This document shows, piece by piece, positions 7,292 through 14,744 of a DNA stretch of 22,985 nt; the stretch's first letter is position 1, and each line of letters begins with the position of its first letter. The notes beneath the pieces are model-generated. The model searched no databases, had not been told where the DNA came from, and saw nothing but the letters and a program-made list of their open reading frames with translations. This DNA comes from an uncultured Collinsella sp. (GTDB lineage: Bacteria; Actinomycetota; Coriobacteriia; Coriobacteriales; Coriobacteriaceae), in assembly GCA_902470835.1 (NCBI GenBank), contig CABRHR010000025.1, positions 1-22,985 of the forward strand, read 5' to 3'. The translations under genes and the position numbers were made by a program.

Positions 7292-8230
7292 CTAGCCTGT
7301 AACGTAATACCAGACTACGTTGTCACCGTTTGAGAGAACGTAGTTGCTGCAGGCCGTCATGGGCGTTGTGCCGTTGACGGAGTACATCCAGCCGCTCGTG
7401 CCGCCGTGCTGTTTCTCGGCCAAACCACCAATCGCGGAGACATACGTGCCGTACGACGAGCCATGTGCGTTGACAGAAAGGCCCAGCGCGCACAGGGCAT
7501 CGTAGACGGTAGCGCCTTCGTTAAAGGTAAAGGTGCCACCAGAGGACACAGGATTGCCCACGGCGCTCGATGTGACCGAAACCGTCACCGTTACGTAGCT
7601 AGGCTGCTGCGAGCTGCCCTGGTCGCCAGTAGAGGCGTTGCCGTTATCGGGGGCAGAAGATGCCCCGCTGGATGAGGAGGAGGCGCCAGGCGTAGAGCCG
7701 GCCCCGCCAGAAGAAGTCGAGTTCTGAGAAGTCGACTGATTGCCGTCGGTCTTTTTATTGCTGTTCTTCTCTCCAGACTTCTTGCCATCCTTGTCTTCGG
7801 ACTTTTTGCTATCCGAGCCCTTGTTTGATTCCTTGTCCGAAGACTCGGACTCCTTCTTAGAGTCAGATTTATCCGAACCCTTAGACTCGTCGTTCGACCC
7901 ATCCGAAGATTTGGAATCCTTGGAGCCAGCTTTACCCGAAGCGACGGTCGAGTCAGACCCCTTGGCGTCCTTCGCGACGACGCTCTCCCCCGTCACGGTC
8001 TGAACGATCCAGTCAATGGACCAGGCGCCGCTCTCGGAAGGATGGACGAAGCCCAGCGATATGACAATTAGCGCAACGCACGCGGCGGTCAGGACGCCAG
8101 TAAGCGCCTTCCGTCGAGGGGCGGACGCCGCCGAAGCGGCGCCCTGTTGCTTTGCATCGTCGAACTGAATGAACGAGGAATTTGGTTGCTTGGGGTCAGC
8201 GTCCTTGGATTTATTGGACACAGCCCTCAC
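7292..8230 (-). CDS. Membrane-anchored DUF4430 (transcobalamin-C-like) protein
   Basis: A 312-residue protein with a basic N-terminus, one TM helix at about 41-62 (LTGVLTAACVALIVISLGF), a long low-complexity linker rich in Ser, Lys, Asp and Gly (about 85-210), and a single DUF4430 domain at about 211-312. The domain shows the family's ending, GWMYSVNGTTP...SNYVLSNGDNVVWYY, and two cysteines (247 and 294) that could form a disulfide. DUF4430 corresponds to the C-terminal domain of vertebrate transcobalamin and intrinsic factor. Topology puts the domain outside the cell. The start is GTG 8230, directly after the stop of the upstream gene; GTG 8221 behind an AGGTGA site is the alternative, and either implies translational coupling. 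It is the second gene of the riboswitch-led operon. Binding of cobalamin is inferred. Confidence 0.85.
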   Translation of the reverse strand: MRAVSNKSKDADPKQPNSSFIQFDDAKQQGAASAASAPRRKALTGVLTAACVALIVISLGFVHPSESGAWSIDWIVQTVTGESVVAKDAKGSDSTVASGKAGSKDSKSSDGSNDESKGSDKSDSKKESESSDKESNKGSDSKKSEDKDGKKSGEKNSNKKTDGNQSTSQNSTSSGGAGSTPGASSSSSGASSAPDNGNASTGDQGSSQQPSYVTVTVSVTSSAVGNPVSSGGTFTFNEGATVYDALCALGLSVNAHGSSYGTYVSAIGGLAEKQHGGTSGWMYSVNGTTPMTACSNYVLSNGDNVVWYYVTG

Positions 8231-11200
8231 CTACCGACGTTTGGTGAACACGAACACGCCGACGATGGCGAGACCGATGACGCCGGCGGCAACGCCAACA
8301 ATGGCGAGCGGGTTGGCGCCAGTCTCCTGCTCGGAAGCACTAGAGGGCTTCTTAGCAGTGGTCGTGGAAGCAGCACCCGTATCGGACTTGGAATCGGACT
8401 TCTTGTCGGACTTGCTGTCCTTCTTGTCAGACTTCTTGCCAGACTTCTTCTCGTCCTTCTTATCGGACTTATCGGAGTCCTTCTTGTTGGACTTGTTGTC
8501 CTTGGTCTCGGTCTTGGTCGACACCGTCGTCTTGGTCATCGGCTTATGACCCGGAGCGACAGCGCCGCCAGTCTGCTGGCCCTTCGTGCCGGAGCCGGAA
8601 CCCGTGCCCGTGCCAGCGCCAGCACCGGAACCGTTGCCAGCGCCACCATTGCCGCCATTGGAGCCAGAACCGCCATTGCCGCCAGGGTTAACAGCATTCT
8701 TGGTCCACTTGGCATACAGCGTCAGATCGGCCGTCACCGGCGTACTGAAGTCATACGCCTGCGTGCAAGCCTCATCGGTGAACCAACCGCCGAAAGTGTA
8801 GCCATCGCGCGTCGGATCGGCCGGCTTGACCAGCTTGCCGTCGGCCGTAGCAACAAACTTAGTGTCGCAAGCAGACCCGCCGTTGGAATTAAAGGCAACC
8901 GTCCAAGACTCAACGGCCCCGAGCTTGAACAGCGTGCCCGAATCATTGATGTAGTACAGGTTGCCAGATGCATCGGCGATGACCGGAGAGTCACAGTACT
9001 GGTAATGGCCAGCCGCATCATAAATCTGCGTCGCCTCTGCATCGCCGAGCGTATAGCGATACACGCCACCACCAGCAGAGTAGTTGACGTAATCCTTGCT
9101 ATCCGCGCTGTTAACGGTGAAGTACACATAGGCCTTGCCGCCCTGAACACTCACCAGCGGAGTAGCAGCAATACCGTTGAGGCCAGCCGGCAGCGCCTTG
9201 CCGTCGGCAGCAGCGACCATCGTGGTCTTACCCGTCTTCAGGTTATAGAGAACCAGAGCAGAGCCAGTAGCTGTCTGTCCGCCGACAATCAGATTGTCAC
9301 CAGACACCGCAGGGGCGCTCAGATTATTCGTAAGGCCCAGATCAACCGTCTTCTGCTCGCTCAGTACACCCTTCGCCGAAAGCGAAATCACATGGAGCTT
9401 TCCGTCGTGCGTCATCTGATAGAAGGTCGAACCATTGGACGGATCGGCAATGCAATCGGCATTTGCAACAGCGCCGAGCTTCATGGTCGAAACGACATCG
9501 CCCGTCGTCTTATCAATGCACTTAAGCGTGCCCGCGCTCGTAGGAACGATGGCATACTTATCCGTCAAAGCCGCACCAGTCCAGTAATAGCCCTCGGAAG
9601 CGTCAATGTTCTGCCAAGAGACTTCGCCCGTGGCAATCTTAATGCGCGCAAAGGAGCCGTTGCCGTAGGTCGCGTTGTAATTCTCGTCATACGAAATATC
9701 GACCGAGCCTACATAGACGTACTCGCCGTCCGAAACGACGGTGCAGGAGCTCTGCGTCAAGTCCGTCAAACCAGGCGTCAGCCACTTGCAGATCAGCTTG
9801 TCTGCAGTAATCGCCTGGACCGCACCGCCGTTGAGCGGAACGATGATAAGGCCATTGGTATAGATCGGACGAGAAGTATAGCTCACCTTGGAGGCAAGCG
9901 GCGCAGAGGCAACCTTTTTGCCCGTGGACGAATCGATCTTAATGAGCTCGTTCTCGGTCGCGATATACACAAAGCCGTTAGCGATGACAGGCTCGCTGCA
10001 GTTGGCATACTGCTGACCAGACTCGGCCTTCCAATCGAAGGCCCACTTAAGACCGGCGGCCTGCGCAGGCGTCTTGGCATCCGTTACGGTCGAACCGTTG
10101 CCACTGTTGCCGTAGCCGGCCCACTCGGCATCCCAATCAGGGGTCGTCGCGCTCGGGTCCACGACAATCTTGTCGGGATCGGGCATGGCCGAATCGTCGG
10201 TGGTATAGGCAAGCGTAACCTTATCGCCGCTCTTGAGCGTAATCTGATTGGCGCAGAGTAAGGAGGGCTCTCCGTTGATATACAGGTGCCAATATTTATT
10301 GGTCGCAGCATCCCAGGCATACGGCTTGTGATCGAACGGCGAGTTGATGGAATTGAGGAACCAGTACTCACCACTCTGGGAGCCGTTGTACGTAACGCCC
10401 TTGGCCTTCAGGACCGTCTCAATAAGGTTCTGGGCAGTAGAGCCTTCGGGCAGAGAAACATTGCTTGCCGAGCCCCAGCGAGTACTGTTGCCGTTGACAT
10501 CGGGACCGATAACATCGACAGACCCAAGAACCTGGCCAGGAAGGGCATCGGCGTCAGCACCATACATAAAGGTGACGGCGTCACCCTCCTGGAGCTTGTA
10601 GGCACCGGCGCCAACGTCGGCGAACTTGCCATTTACGTAGAAGCGCCAATAGCTTTTGGTCGCAGCATCCCAGCCATAGGACTTACCATCGAACGGCGAA
10701 TAAATGCCGTTGAGGAACCAGCCCCAAGACGATTCGCCAGCATCGAGAGTAAGGCCGGTCTGCTCAAGGAGATCCTTGGCAGTGGAGCCTGCCTTGAGGC
10801 TCGTCTGGCCCGTCGAAGCCCAAACCTGCTGCTTGCCGTCCTTGTCCTTACCAAGTACCTGAACGGAAGCATGGACGGAATCAGAGGGCAACTGGTCGCC
10901 CCAGCCACCGTAGAACCACGTAACGGTATCGCCAGCATGAATGGTGACATTGTCTGCCGTGTAGTCGCTCGGCTTGCCGTTGATAAACAGCTGCCAATAG
11001 GTCGAATAATCGAGCGGCGTACCCAGCTCAACGCCGTTGTACTTAAGGCTCAGAATGAAGGAGCCCGCAGCAACGGCGTCAATATCATTCGCCTCGAGCG
11101 CGACCTTCGTAAGGTCAAGCGCGCTCGAACCGGACGTCACCACATACTGCGCGTTATCGACCCAAGTCTGAGTCTTGCCCTGGGCATCGCGACCAATGAC

Positions 11201-12106
11201 GGTCACATTCGCAGCAAGCTGGTCCTTAACGACAGGGGACGAGTTACCAGCCGTATAGGCAAACTCAATCTTCTGCCCCTGGGTGAGCTTGACGCTGCTC
11301 GCGCCAACCGAGGAAGACGCGCCGTCGACAAACAGCTGCCAGAAGGCATAAGTCGTCGGATCGTAGGCAAGCGTGCGGCCATCGCTCGGGGATGTGATGC
11401 TTTCGAGGTAGAAACCGTATGCCGTGTTCGGATCGTACTTCGCCTTGAAGCCCGTCTTCTCCTGCAGCTTAATGAAGGCATCCGCAGCCGTCGCGCCCTC
11501 ATCGAGCTTGAGCTGCGTAGGTGCCACCCAGGTCTGAGCCTTGCCGTCGGCATCGGTGCCGATAATCGAGAACGAGACCTCGACTTGCTTCTTGGCGACA
11601 TCGCCGGTTTCTGTCGGGTTCTCTGTCTGGACGGCAGTCGCGGCGGCAGATCCTGCTTGGCCAGCGGATGCCGTCGAAGACTGCTCGCTCGTGGCAGGGC
11701 TCTCCCCCGTCGCCGAGCCTTCGTCGCCAGTTGCCGCCTCTGTAGTGGCGGCACTAGCTGCAGGCGCGCTCCCGGAATCCGAAACCTCGGCGCCGCTCTG
11801 CTCAGCGGTACCGCCCGCAAGCGCTGCGTCCTCGCCCGGCGTCGTAGCCTGAGCCACGGCCCCGGCAATGCCCTCGGCGCCCTCGGCCCACAGCTGAGCC
11901 GGCGTGGTGCTGAAGGCCATCGCGAAGGCCAGGAATGCCACCAGGCCGCGCTTGGCTACGCCGCGTGCAATTGCGCCACGGCGATGCAGCGAGGCGCGCT
12001 CGCGCTCGTCCTCAAACATATCCATTTGTCCCCTACTGTCTGCACTTGGAGCGTTGCCTTGAGGCTGCCCCACGTCATCGCGCATGTTACGCCCGAGTTC
12101 CCCCAT
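8231..12106 (-). CDS. Large surface protein: four DUF4430 domains, PQQ-like propeller, InlB repeat
   Basis: A protein of about 1291 residues, first gene after the cobalamin riboswitch. Order: N-region of about 50 residues with a basic patch, signal-type hydrophobic helix (about 54-75, ending QLWAEG), Ala/Ser/Thr-rich spacer, four DUF4430-type domains (about 175-285, 297-402, 411-520 and 526-635), a PQQ/Pyrrolo-quinoline-like beta-propeller (about 650-1067, repeats such as NGFVYIATENELIKIDSSTG), one InlB-type repeat (about 1068-1135, DGYTFGGWFTDEAC), a Gly/Asn then Lys/Ser/Asp linker, and a C-terminal TM (about 1267-1287) with KRR. The domains share 'SP.DGK.Y.WD..T..YW..YVNG' and 'L..GD.V...Y'. 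ATG 12106 is chosen for the GGAGGGAAGGGGG site upstream; ATG 12025 is possible. A sortase-like ETGANP occurs, but not LPxTG. A role in surface cobalamin capture is inferred from domains plus riboswitch. Confidence 0.88.
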   Translation of the reverse strand: MGELGRNMRDDVGQPQGNAPSADSRGQMDMFEDERERASLHRRGAIARGVAKRGLVAFLAFAMAFSTTPAQLWAEGAEGIAGAVAQATTPGEDAALAGGTAEQSGAEVSDSGSAPAASAATTEAATGDEGSATGESPATSEQSSTASAGQAGSAAATAVQTENPTETGDVAKKQVEVSFSIIGTDADGKAQTWVAPTQLKLDEGATAADAFIKLQEKTGFKAKYDPNTAYGFYLESITSPSDGRTLAYDPTTYAFWQLFVDGASSSVGASSVKLTQGQKIEFAYTAGNSSPVVKDQLAANVTVIGRDAQGKTQTWVDNAQYVVTSGSSALDLTKVALEANDIDAVAAGSFILSLKYNGVELGTPLDYSTYWQLFINGKPSDYTADNVTIHAGDTVTWFYGGWGDQLPSDSVHASVQVLGKDKDGKQQVWASTGQTSLKAGSTAKDLLEQTGLTLDAGESSWGWFLNGIYSPFDGKSYGWDAATKSYWRFYVNGKFADVGAGAYKLQEGDAVTFMYGADADALPGQVLGSVDVIGPDVNGNSTRWGSASNVSLPEGSTAQNLIETVLKAKGVTYNGSQSGEYWFLNSINSPFDHKPYAWDAATNKYWHLYINGEPSLLCANQITLKSGDKVTLAYTTDDSAMPDPDKIVVDPSATTPDWDAEWAGYGNSGNGSTVTDAKTPAQAAGLKWAFDWKAESGQQYANCSEPVIANGFVYIATENELIKIDSSTGKKVASAPLASKVSYTSRPIYTNGLIIVPLNGGAVQAITADKLICKWLTPGLTDLTQSSCTVVSDGEYVYVGSVDISYDENYNATYGNGSFARIKIATGEVSWQNIDASEGYYWTGAALTDKYAIVPTSAGTLKCIDKTTGDVVSTMKLGAVANADCIADPSNGSTFYQMTHDGKLHVISLSAKGVLSEQKTVDLGLTNNLSAPAVSGDNLIVGGQTATGSALVLYNLKTGKTTMVAAADGKALPAGLNGIAATPLVSVQGGKAYVYFTVNSADSKDYVNYSAGGGVYRYTLGDAEATQIYDAAGHYQYCDSPVIADASGNLYYINDSGTLFKLGAVESWTVAFNSNGGSACDTKFVATADGKLVKPADPTRDGYTFGGWFTDEACTQAYDFSTPVTADLTLYAKWTKNAVNPGGNGGSGSNGGNGGAGNGSGAGAGTGTGSGSGTKGQQTGGAVAPGHKPMTKTTVSTKTETKDNKSNKKDSDKSDKKDEKKSGKKSDKKDSKSDKKSDSKSDTGAASTTTAKKPSSASEQETGANPLAIVGVAAGVIGLAIVGVFVFTKRR

Positions 12107-12169
12107 CGGGGTCCCCCTTCCCTCCAGAGCCCTATGCACACCGGCGGCATACGCCGCAGCCGCATGCAA

Positions 12170-12343
12170 GATGGGAGGCGATCCGACTTAACCTTAACGG
12201 CTCAGGCGCGTCGTCCGATCTGCGACGCGAACATCCCGAGCCAAGAGGAATTACGGTTACTGGTACAGCCGGGGACTTGCACCCCGATTCTCCCAAACGC
12301 GCAGGAAAACCGCGCGTTCGTGCGTCTCCGCACCACCATCTAG
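12170..12343 (-). ncRNA. Cobalamin riboswitch
   Basis: The leader of the DUF4430 operon matches the cobalamin riboswitch core, read on the minus strand. P1: GATGG at its 5' edge (near 12340) pairs with CCATC at its 3' edge (near 12170). A stem AACGCGC/GCGCGTT follows, then the conserved GGGAGAATC segment, then CGGGG-TGCAAGT-CCCCG, the hallmark GGUGCAA loop. Next come GGCTGTACCAGTAACCGTAA and an arm GGCTCGGG/CCTGAGCC enclosing GCGTCG/CGACGC. TAACC can pair with the later GGTTA. The 3' part, AAGTCGGATCGCCTCCC, fits the B12 box. The proposed transcription start lies at its 5' edge and the large DUF4430 gene starts 64 bases downstream. The subclass (adenosyl- or aquo/methyl-cobalamin) is not assigned. 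Confidence 0.9.
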
Positions 12344-12350
12344 GCCATCG

Positions 12351-12379
12351 ATTATTACCGTCAAAATGGTATCACGCAA
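12351..12379 (-). promoter_or_regulatory. Promoter of the riboswitch-DUF4430 operon
   Basis: Minus-strand -35 TTGCGT (12379-12374), a 17-base spacer and -10 AATAAT (12356-12351). Transcription would begin near 12344, exactly at the 5' edge of the riboswitch. The -35 overlaps the T-run of the preceding terminator. Confidence 0.75.
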
Positions 12380-12405
12380 AAGGGCCCCGCACACAGGCGA
12401 AGCCC
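12378..12405 (-). terminator. Intrinsic terminator of the ABC1-kinase operon
   Basis: On the minus strand GGGCTTCGC (12405-12397) pairs with GCGGGGCCC (12390-12382), with two G-U pairs and a CTGTGT loop, and TTTT follows (12381-12378). It lies about 50 bases after the stop at 12457 and directly abuts the next promoter. Confidence 0.8.
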
Positions 12406-12456
12406 AAGGTAAAAGCTATTGTTTGCGATAGGAAAATGCGGTGACGGTCGCAGCCT

Positions 12457-14220
12457 CTAGTGTTTGCCGCCGTGGCTGTTGAGCCAGATATTGCGGCCCA
12501 GCATAAGCGCCAGCACCAGCGCGCTCACGTAGCCCATAAAGCCAATGACCGGGATACCAAACACAACCGGCTCGATGCGTGCGTAGTACACCACCGACGA
12601 ACCGATAAACAGGCCGGCGATAACGATAGCCATCGACATGCGGTCGATAATTCCGCCCAGCTGTCGCAGTGCCTTATCGCTGCTCATGATCTGCGTGTTC
12701 ACCTTAAGCTGGCCGCGCGTAAGCATGCGCGAAGCCAGCCCCAGGTACTCAGCCGCCTCGAGTGAGCCCTTCGCCGCGCGATAGCTGCTCGCGGCAAGAT
12801 CGCGCCCCATGTCGCGCACGCGCGCATAGGTGCTTTTCTCGTTTTTAATGTGGGTTTGGATGATCTGGATCATGTTGACGTTGGGCATGTACTCGGTCAG
12901 CAAACCCTCGAGCGTCACCATGCCGCGCGCGAACATCGTCACCACGCTCGGCAGCTCAACGTCATTCTTACGCGCGAGGTTTAACAGCGAGGTCAAAAAC
13001 TCGCCGATATCCAGATCCTTCAGGTCAAGGCCCGCAAAGTCAGCCACGATAAAGTCCAAATCGGACAAAAAGGCCGAATGATCGAGCTCAGCCGAGTCGC
13101 CACGCGTCACGGCGAAGCGCATGAGCGAATCCTTGAGCTTGGGCACGTCACCCTCGGCCACGGCGAAAATCATGTCCTTAACGATGCCACGATCGTGACT
13201 CGACATGCGTCCGACCATGCCCAAGTCGATAAAGTAAACGATGCCGTCCTTGAGGATGATGTTTCCCGCATGCGGGTCGGCATGGAAAAAGCCGTCATCG
13301 AGCACCTGCGTCGAGTAGTCCTCGACAATCGCGGCACCGATCTTTTCCAAGTCATAGCCCTCGGCCACCAAGCGTTCAGGATCGGCGATCGAAATGCCGT
13401 CGACGTAATCCATAACCACCACGTGCTCGGTGCACAGGTCCAGATAGGATTTAGGGCACGTCACGCCATGAACGCTCTTATGGAACTCGTAGAAGTCGTT
13501 GAGGTTTTTGGCCTCGGCCAAAAAGTTGGTCTCCTCGCGAAACGAGGTCCACAACTCCTCGACTACGCCGTGCAGGTCAACGAATTGATCGGTGTTGACG
13601 AACTTGGAAACGATACGCACCACCGAGCGGATGATATCGATGTCCTGTGCCATAACCTGCTGCGCACCGGGGCGCTGCACCTTGACGGCCACGTCCTCGC
13701 CCGTCACCAGACGAGCGCGGTGCACCTGCGCGAGCGATGCGCTACCAAGCGGATTGGGGTCGATCGCATCGAACATCTCCCCCAGGCGCAGGCCGTATTC
13801 TTCTTCCAGACAGCTGAGTACGACCTCGTACGGCACCGGCTCCACGTCGGAGCGCAGACGACGCAGCTCGTCGCAAAAGCGCTGCGGTAGAATCTCGGAC
13901 CGGTTGGCCAAAATCTGCCCCATCTTGACGAACATGGGGCCGAGTTCCTCGAGCAGGCGGCGCAAACGAACCGGCGTGAGGTTATCCCACACGCGGTACT
14001 TTTTGACCAGGCGAACAATCTGCCCGATGCGTTCGCGACGACCCGCCGGCGTGAGCTGGTATTCCTCGTCCGGCGCCATCGCGTCGGGCTCCTCGGGGAC
14101 CATATCGACAGCGCGCGGCTTCTTGCGAGCGCCCGAGACGACGGCATCGACCTCATCGACAACCGCCGCCTCGTCACCCAAGGGATCTAGATTGTTGTAA
14201 TCGGTGGTGGAATCTGCCAT
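12457..14220 (-). CDS. ABC1/UbiB (AarF) atypical kinase-like protein
   Basis: A 587-residue member of the ABC1/UbiB family, atypical protein-kinase-like ATPases involved in quinone and lipid metabolism. Motifs: the family's KxGQ (KMGQ at 99-102), the ASLAQVHRA loop (161-169, Ala-rich in place of a protein-kinase P-loop), VAVK (177-180), HADPHAGN (313-320) and the DLG (332-334) that replaces DFG. The C-terminal 55 residues carry two hydrophobic helices that would anchor it in the membrane, as in UbiB. The first 60 residues are acidic and not conserved. It starts eight bases after the stop of the phasin-like gene, so the two are probably co-transcribed. Whether the partner is a menaquinone pathway or another lipid system cannot be told here. 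Confidence 0.9.
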   Translation of the reverse strand: MADSTTDYNNLDPLGDEAAVVDEVDAVVSGARKKPRAVDMVPEEPDAMAPDEEYQLTPAGRRERIGQIVRLVKKYRVWDNLTPVRLRRLLEELGPMFVKMGQILANRSEILPQRFCDELRRLRSDVEPVPYEVVLSCLEEEYGLRLGEMFDAIDPNPLGSASLAQVHRARLVTGEDVAVKVQRPGAQQVMAQDIDIIRSVVRIVSKFVNTDQFVDLHGVVEELWTSFREETNFLAEAKNLNDFYEFHKSVHGVTCPKSYLDLCTEHVVVMDYVDGISIADPERLVAEGYDLEKIGAAIVEDYSTQVLDDGFFHADPHAGNIILKDGIVYFIDLGMVGRMSSHDRGIVKDMIFAVAEGDVPKLKDSLMRFAVTRGDSAELDHSAFLSDLDFIVADFAGLDLKDLDIGEFLTSLLNLARKNDVELPSVVTMFARGMVTLEGLLTEYMPNVNMIQIIQTHIKNEKSTYARVRDMGRDLAASSYRAAKGSLEAAEYLGLASRMLTRGQLKVNTQIMSSDKALRQLGGIIDRMSMAIVIAGLFIGSSVVYYARIEPVVFGIPVIGFMGYVSALVLALMLGRNIWLNSHGGKH

Positions 14221-14228
14221 CTGCGCTG

Positions 14229-14645
14229 CTACTCGGCCTCTTCGGTATCCTTCGCATCGTCGGGCTCAACGGACTCGACGGGCACCGAGGTCACGTTGTC
14301 CTCGACCGAATCGACGATGTCGCGCACATGGGCCAGGAAGGCCGTGCGCTCGGGGGCGGTCATAACGCGGACGCGGGCAAGGATGAGCTCGTCGAGCACG
14401 CGCTGGGCCGCGGTCTCGCCCTGCATGCCCAAGCGCTCGGTCAGATCGGAGATGGTACCGCCGGCCTGCTCGAACATGTCGGACACGCTGCGGGCGATAT
14501 CGGGGGTGGCGGTGTCCTTGCGGACCTGCTCGCCCTTGGTGTTAAGGTCGTCGAGGACCTTCTTGCCGCCTTCGACAGCAACGGTGGCAGCGCCAAAGCC
14601 CACGTTAATGGCGCCGTTAACAAGCTGATCGAGTTTCATAACCAT
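14229..14645 (-). CDS. Phasin-like helical protein
   Basis: A 138-residue protein starting MVMKLDQLVNGAINVGFGAATVAVEGGKKVLDDLNTKG, predicted to be mostly amphipathic helix with no TM, and ending in a very acidic tail (EPDDAKDTEEAE). The N-terminal half, with its 'G...VA..G....DDL...G' pattern, resembles phasin-like proteins that are often found beside ABC1/UbiB genes. ATG 14645 is chosen because GGAGA lies seven bases upstream; TTG 14657 and ATG 14639 are alternatives. It leads the ABC1 operon with an eight-base gap. An accessory or adaptor role for the ABC1 protein is inferred from position only. Confidence 0.7.
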   Translation of the reverse strand: MVMKLDQLVNGAINVGFGAATVAVEGGKKVLDDLNTKGEQVRKDTATPDIARSVSDMFEQAGGTISDLTERLGMQGETAAQRVLDELILARVRVMTAPERTAFLAHVRDIVDSVEDNVTSVPVESVEPDDAKDTEEAE

Positions 14646-14680
14646 GGTTGTCTCCAATCACAAACAACTGCATTGGCGTT

Positions 14681-14710
14681 CTTGTACCCAAGATTGAGCG
14701 AAAGCGACAA
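14681..14710 (-). promoter_or_regulatory. Candidate promoter of the phasin-like/ABC1 operon
   Basis: Minus strand: TTGTCG (14710-14705), an 18-base spacer and TACAAG (14686-14681). Each hexamer matches consensus at four positions. It lies in the 99-base gap between the dipeptidase stop and ATG 14645. Confidence 0.3.
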
Positions 14711-14744
14711 AGCGTTTTAGCGCTATTCGATCGACGGGAAACCC

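Noticed and set aside
12107..12169. Longer start (TTG 12169) of the large DUF4430 protein
   Set aside because: This would translate the riboswitch 3' edge and its downstream spacer; the site before ATG 12106 is far better.
8147..12343. Two very long plus-strand frames opposite the DUF4430 operon (8147-10261 and 10286-12343)
   Set aside because: They mirror the minus-strand genes, lack known domains, read like antisense of GC-rich code (Arg/Ala/Gly rich) and the minus-strand frames carry clear domains, a riboswitch and ribosome binding sites.
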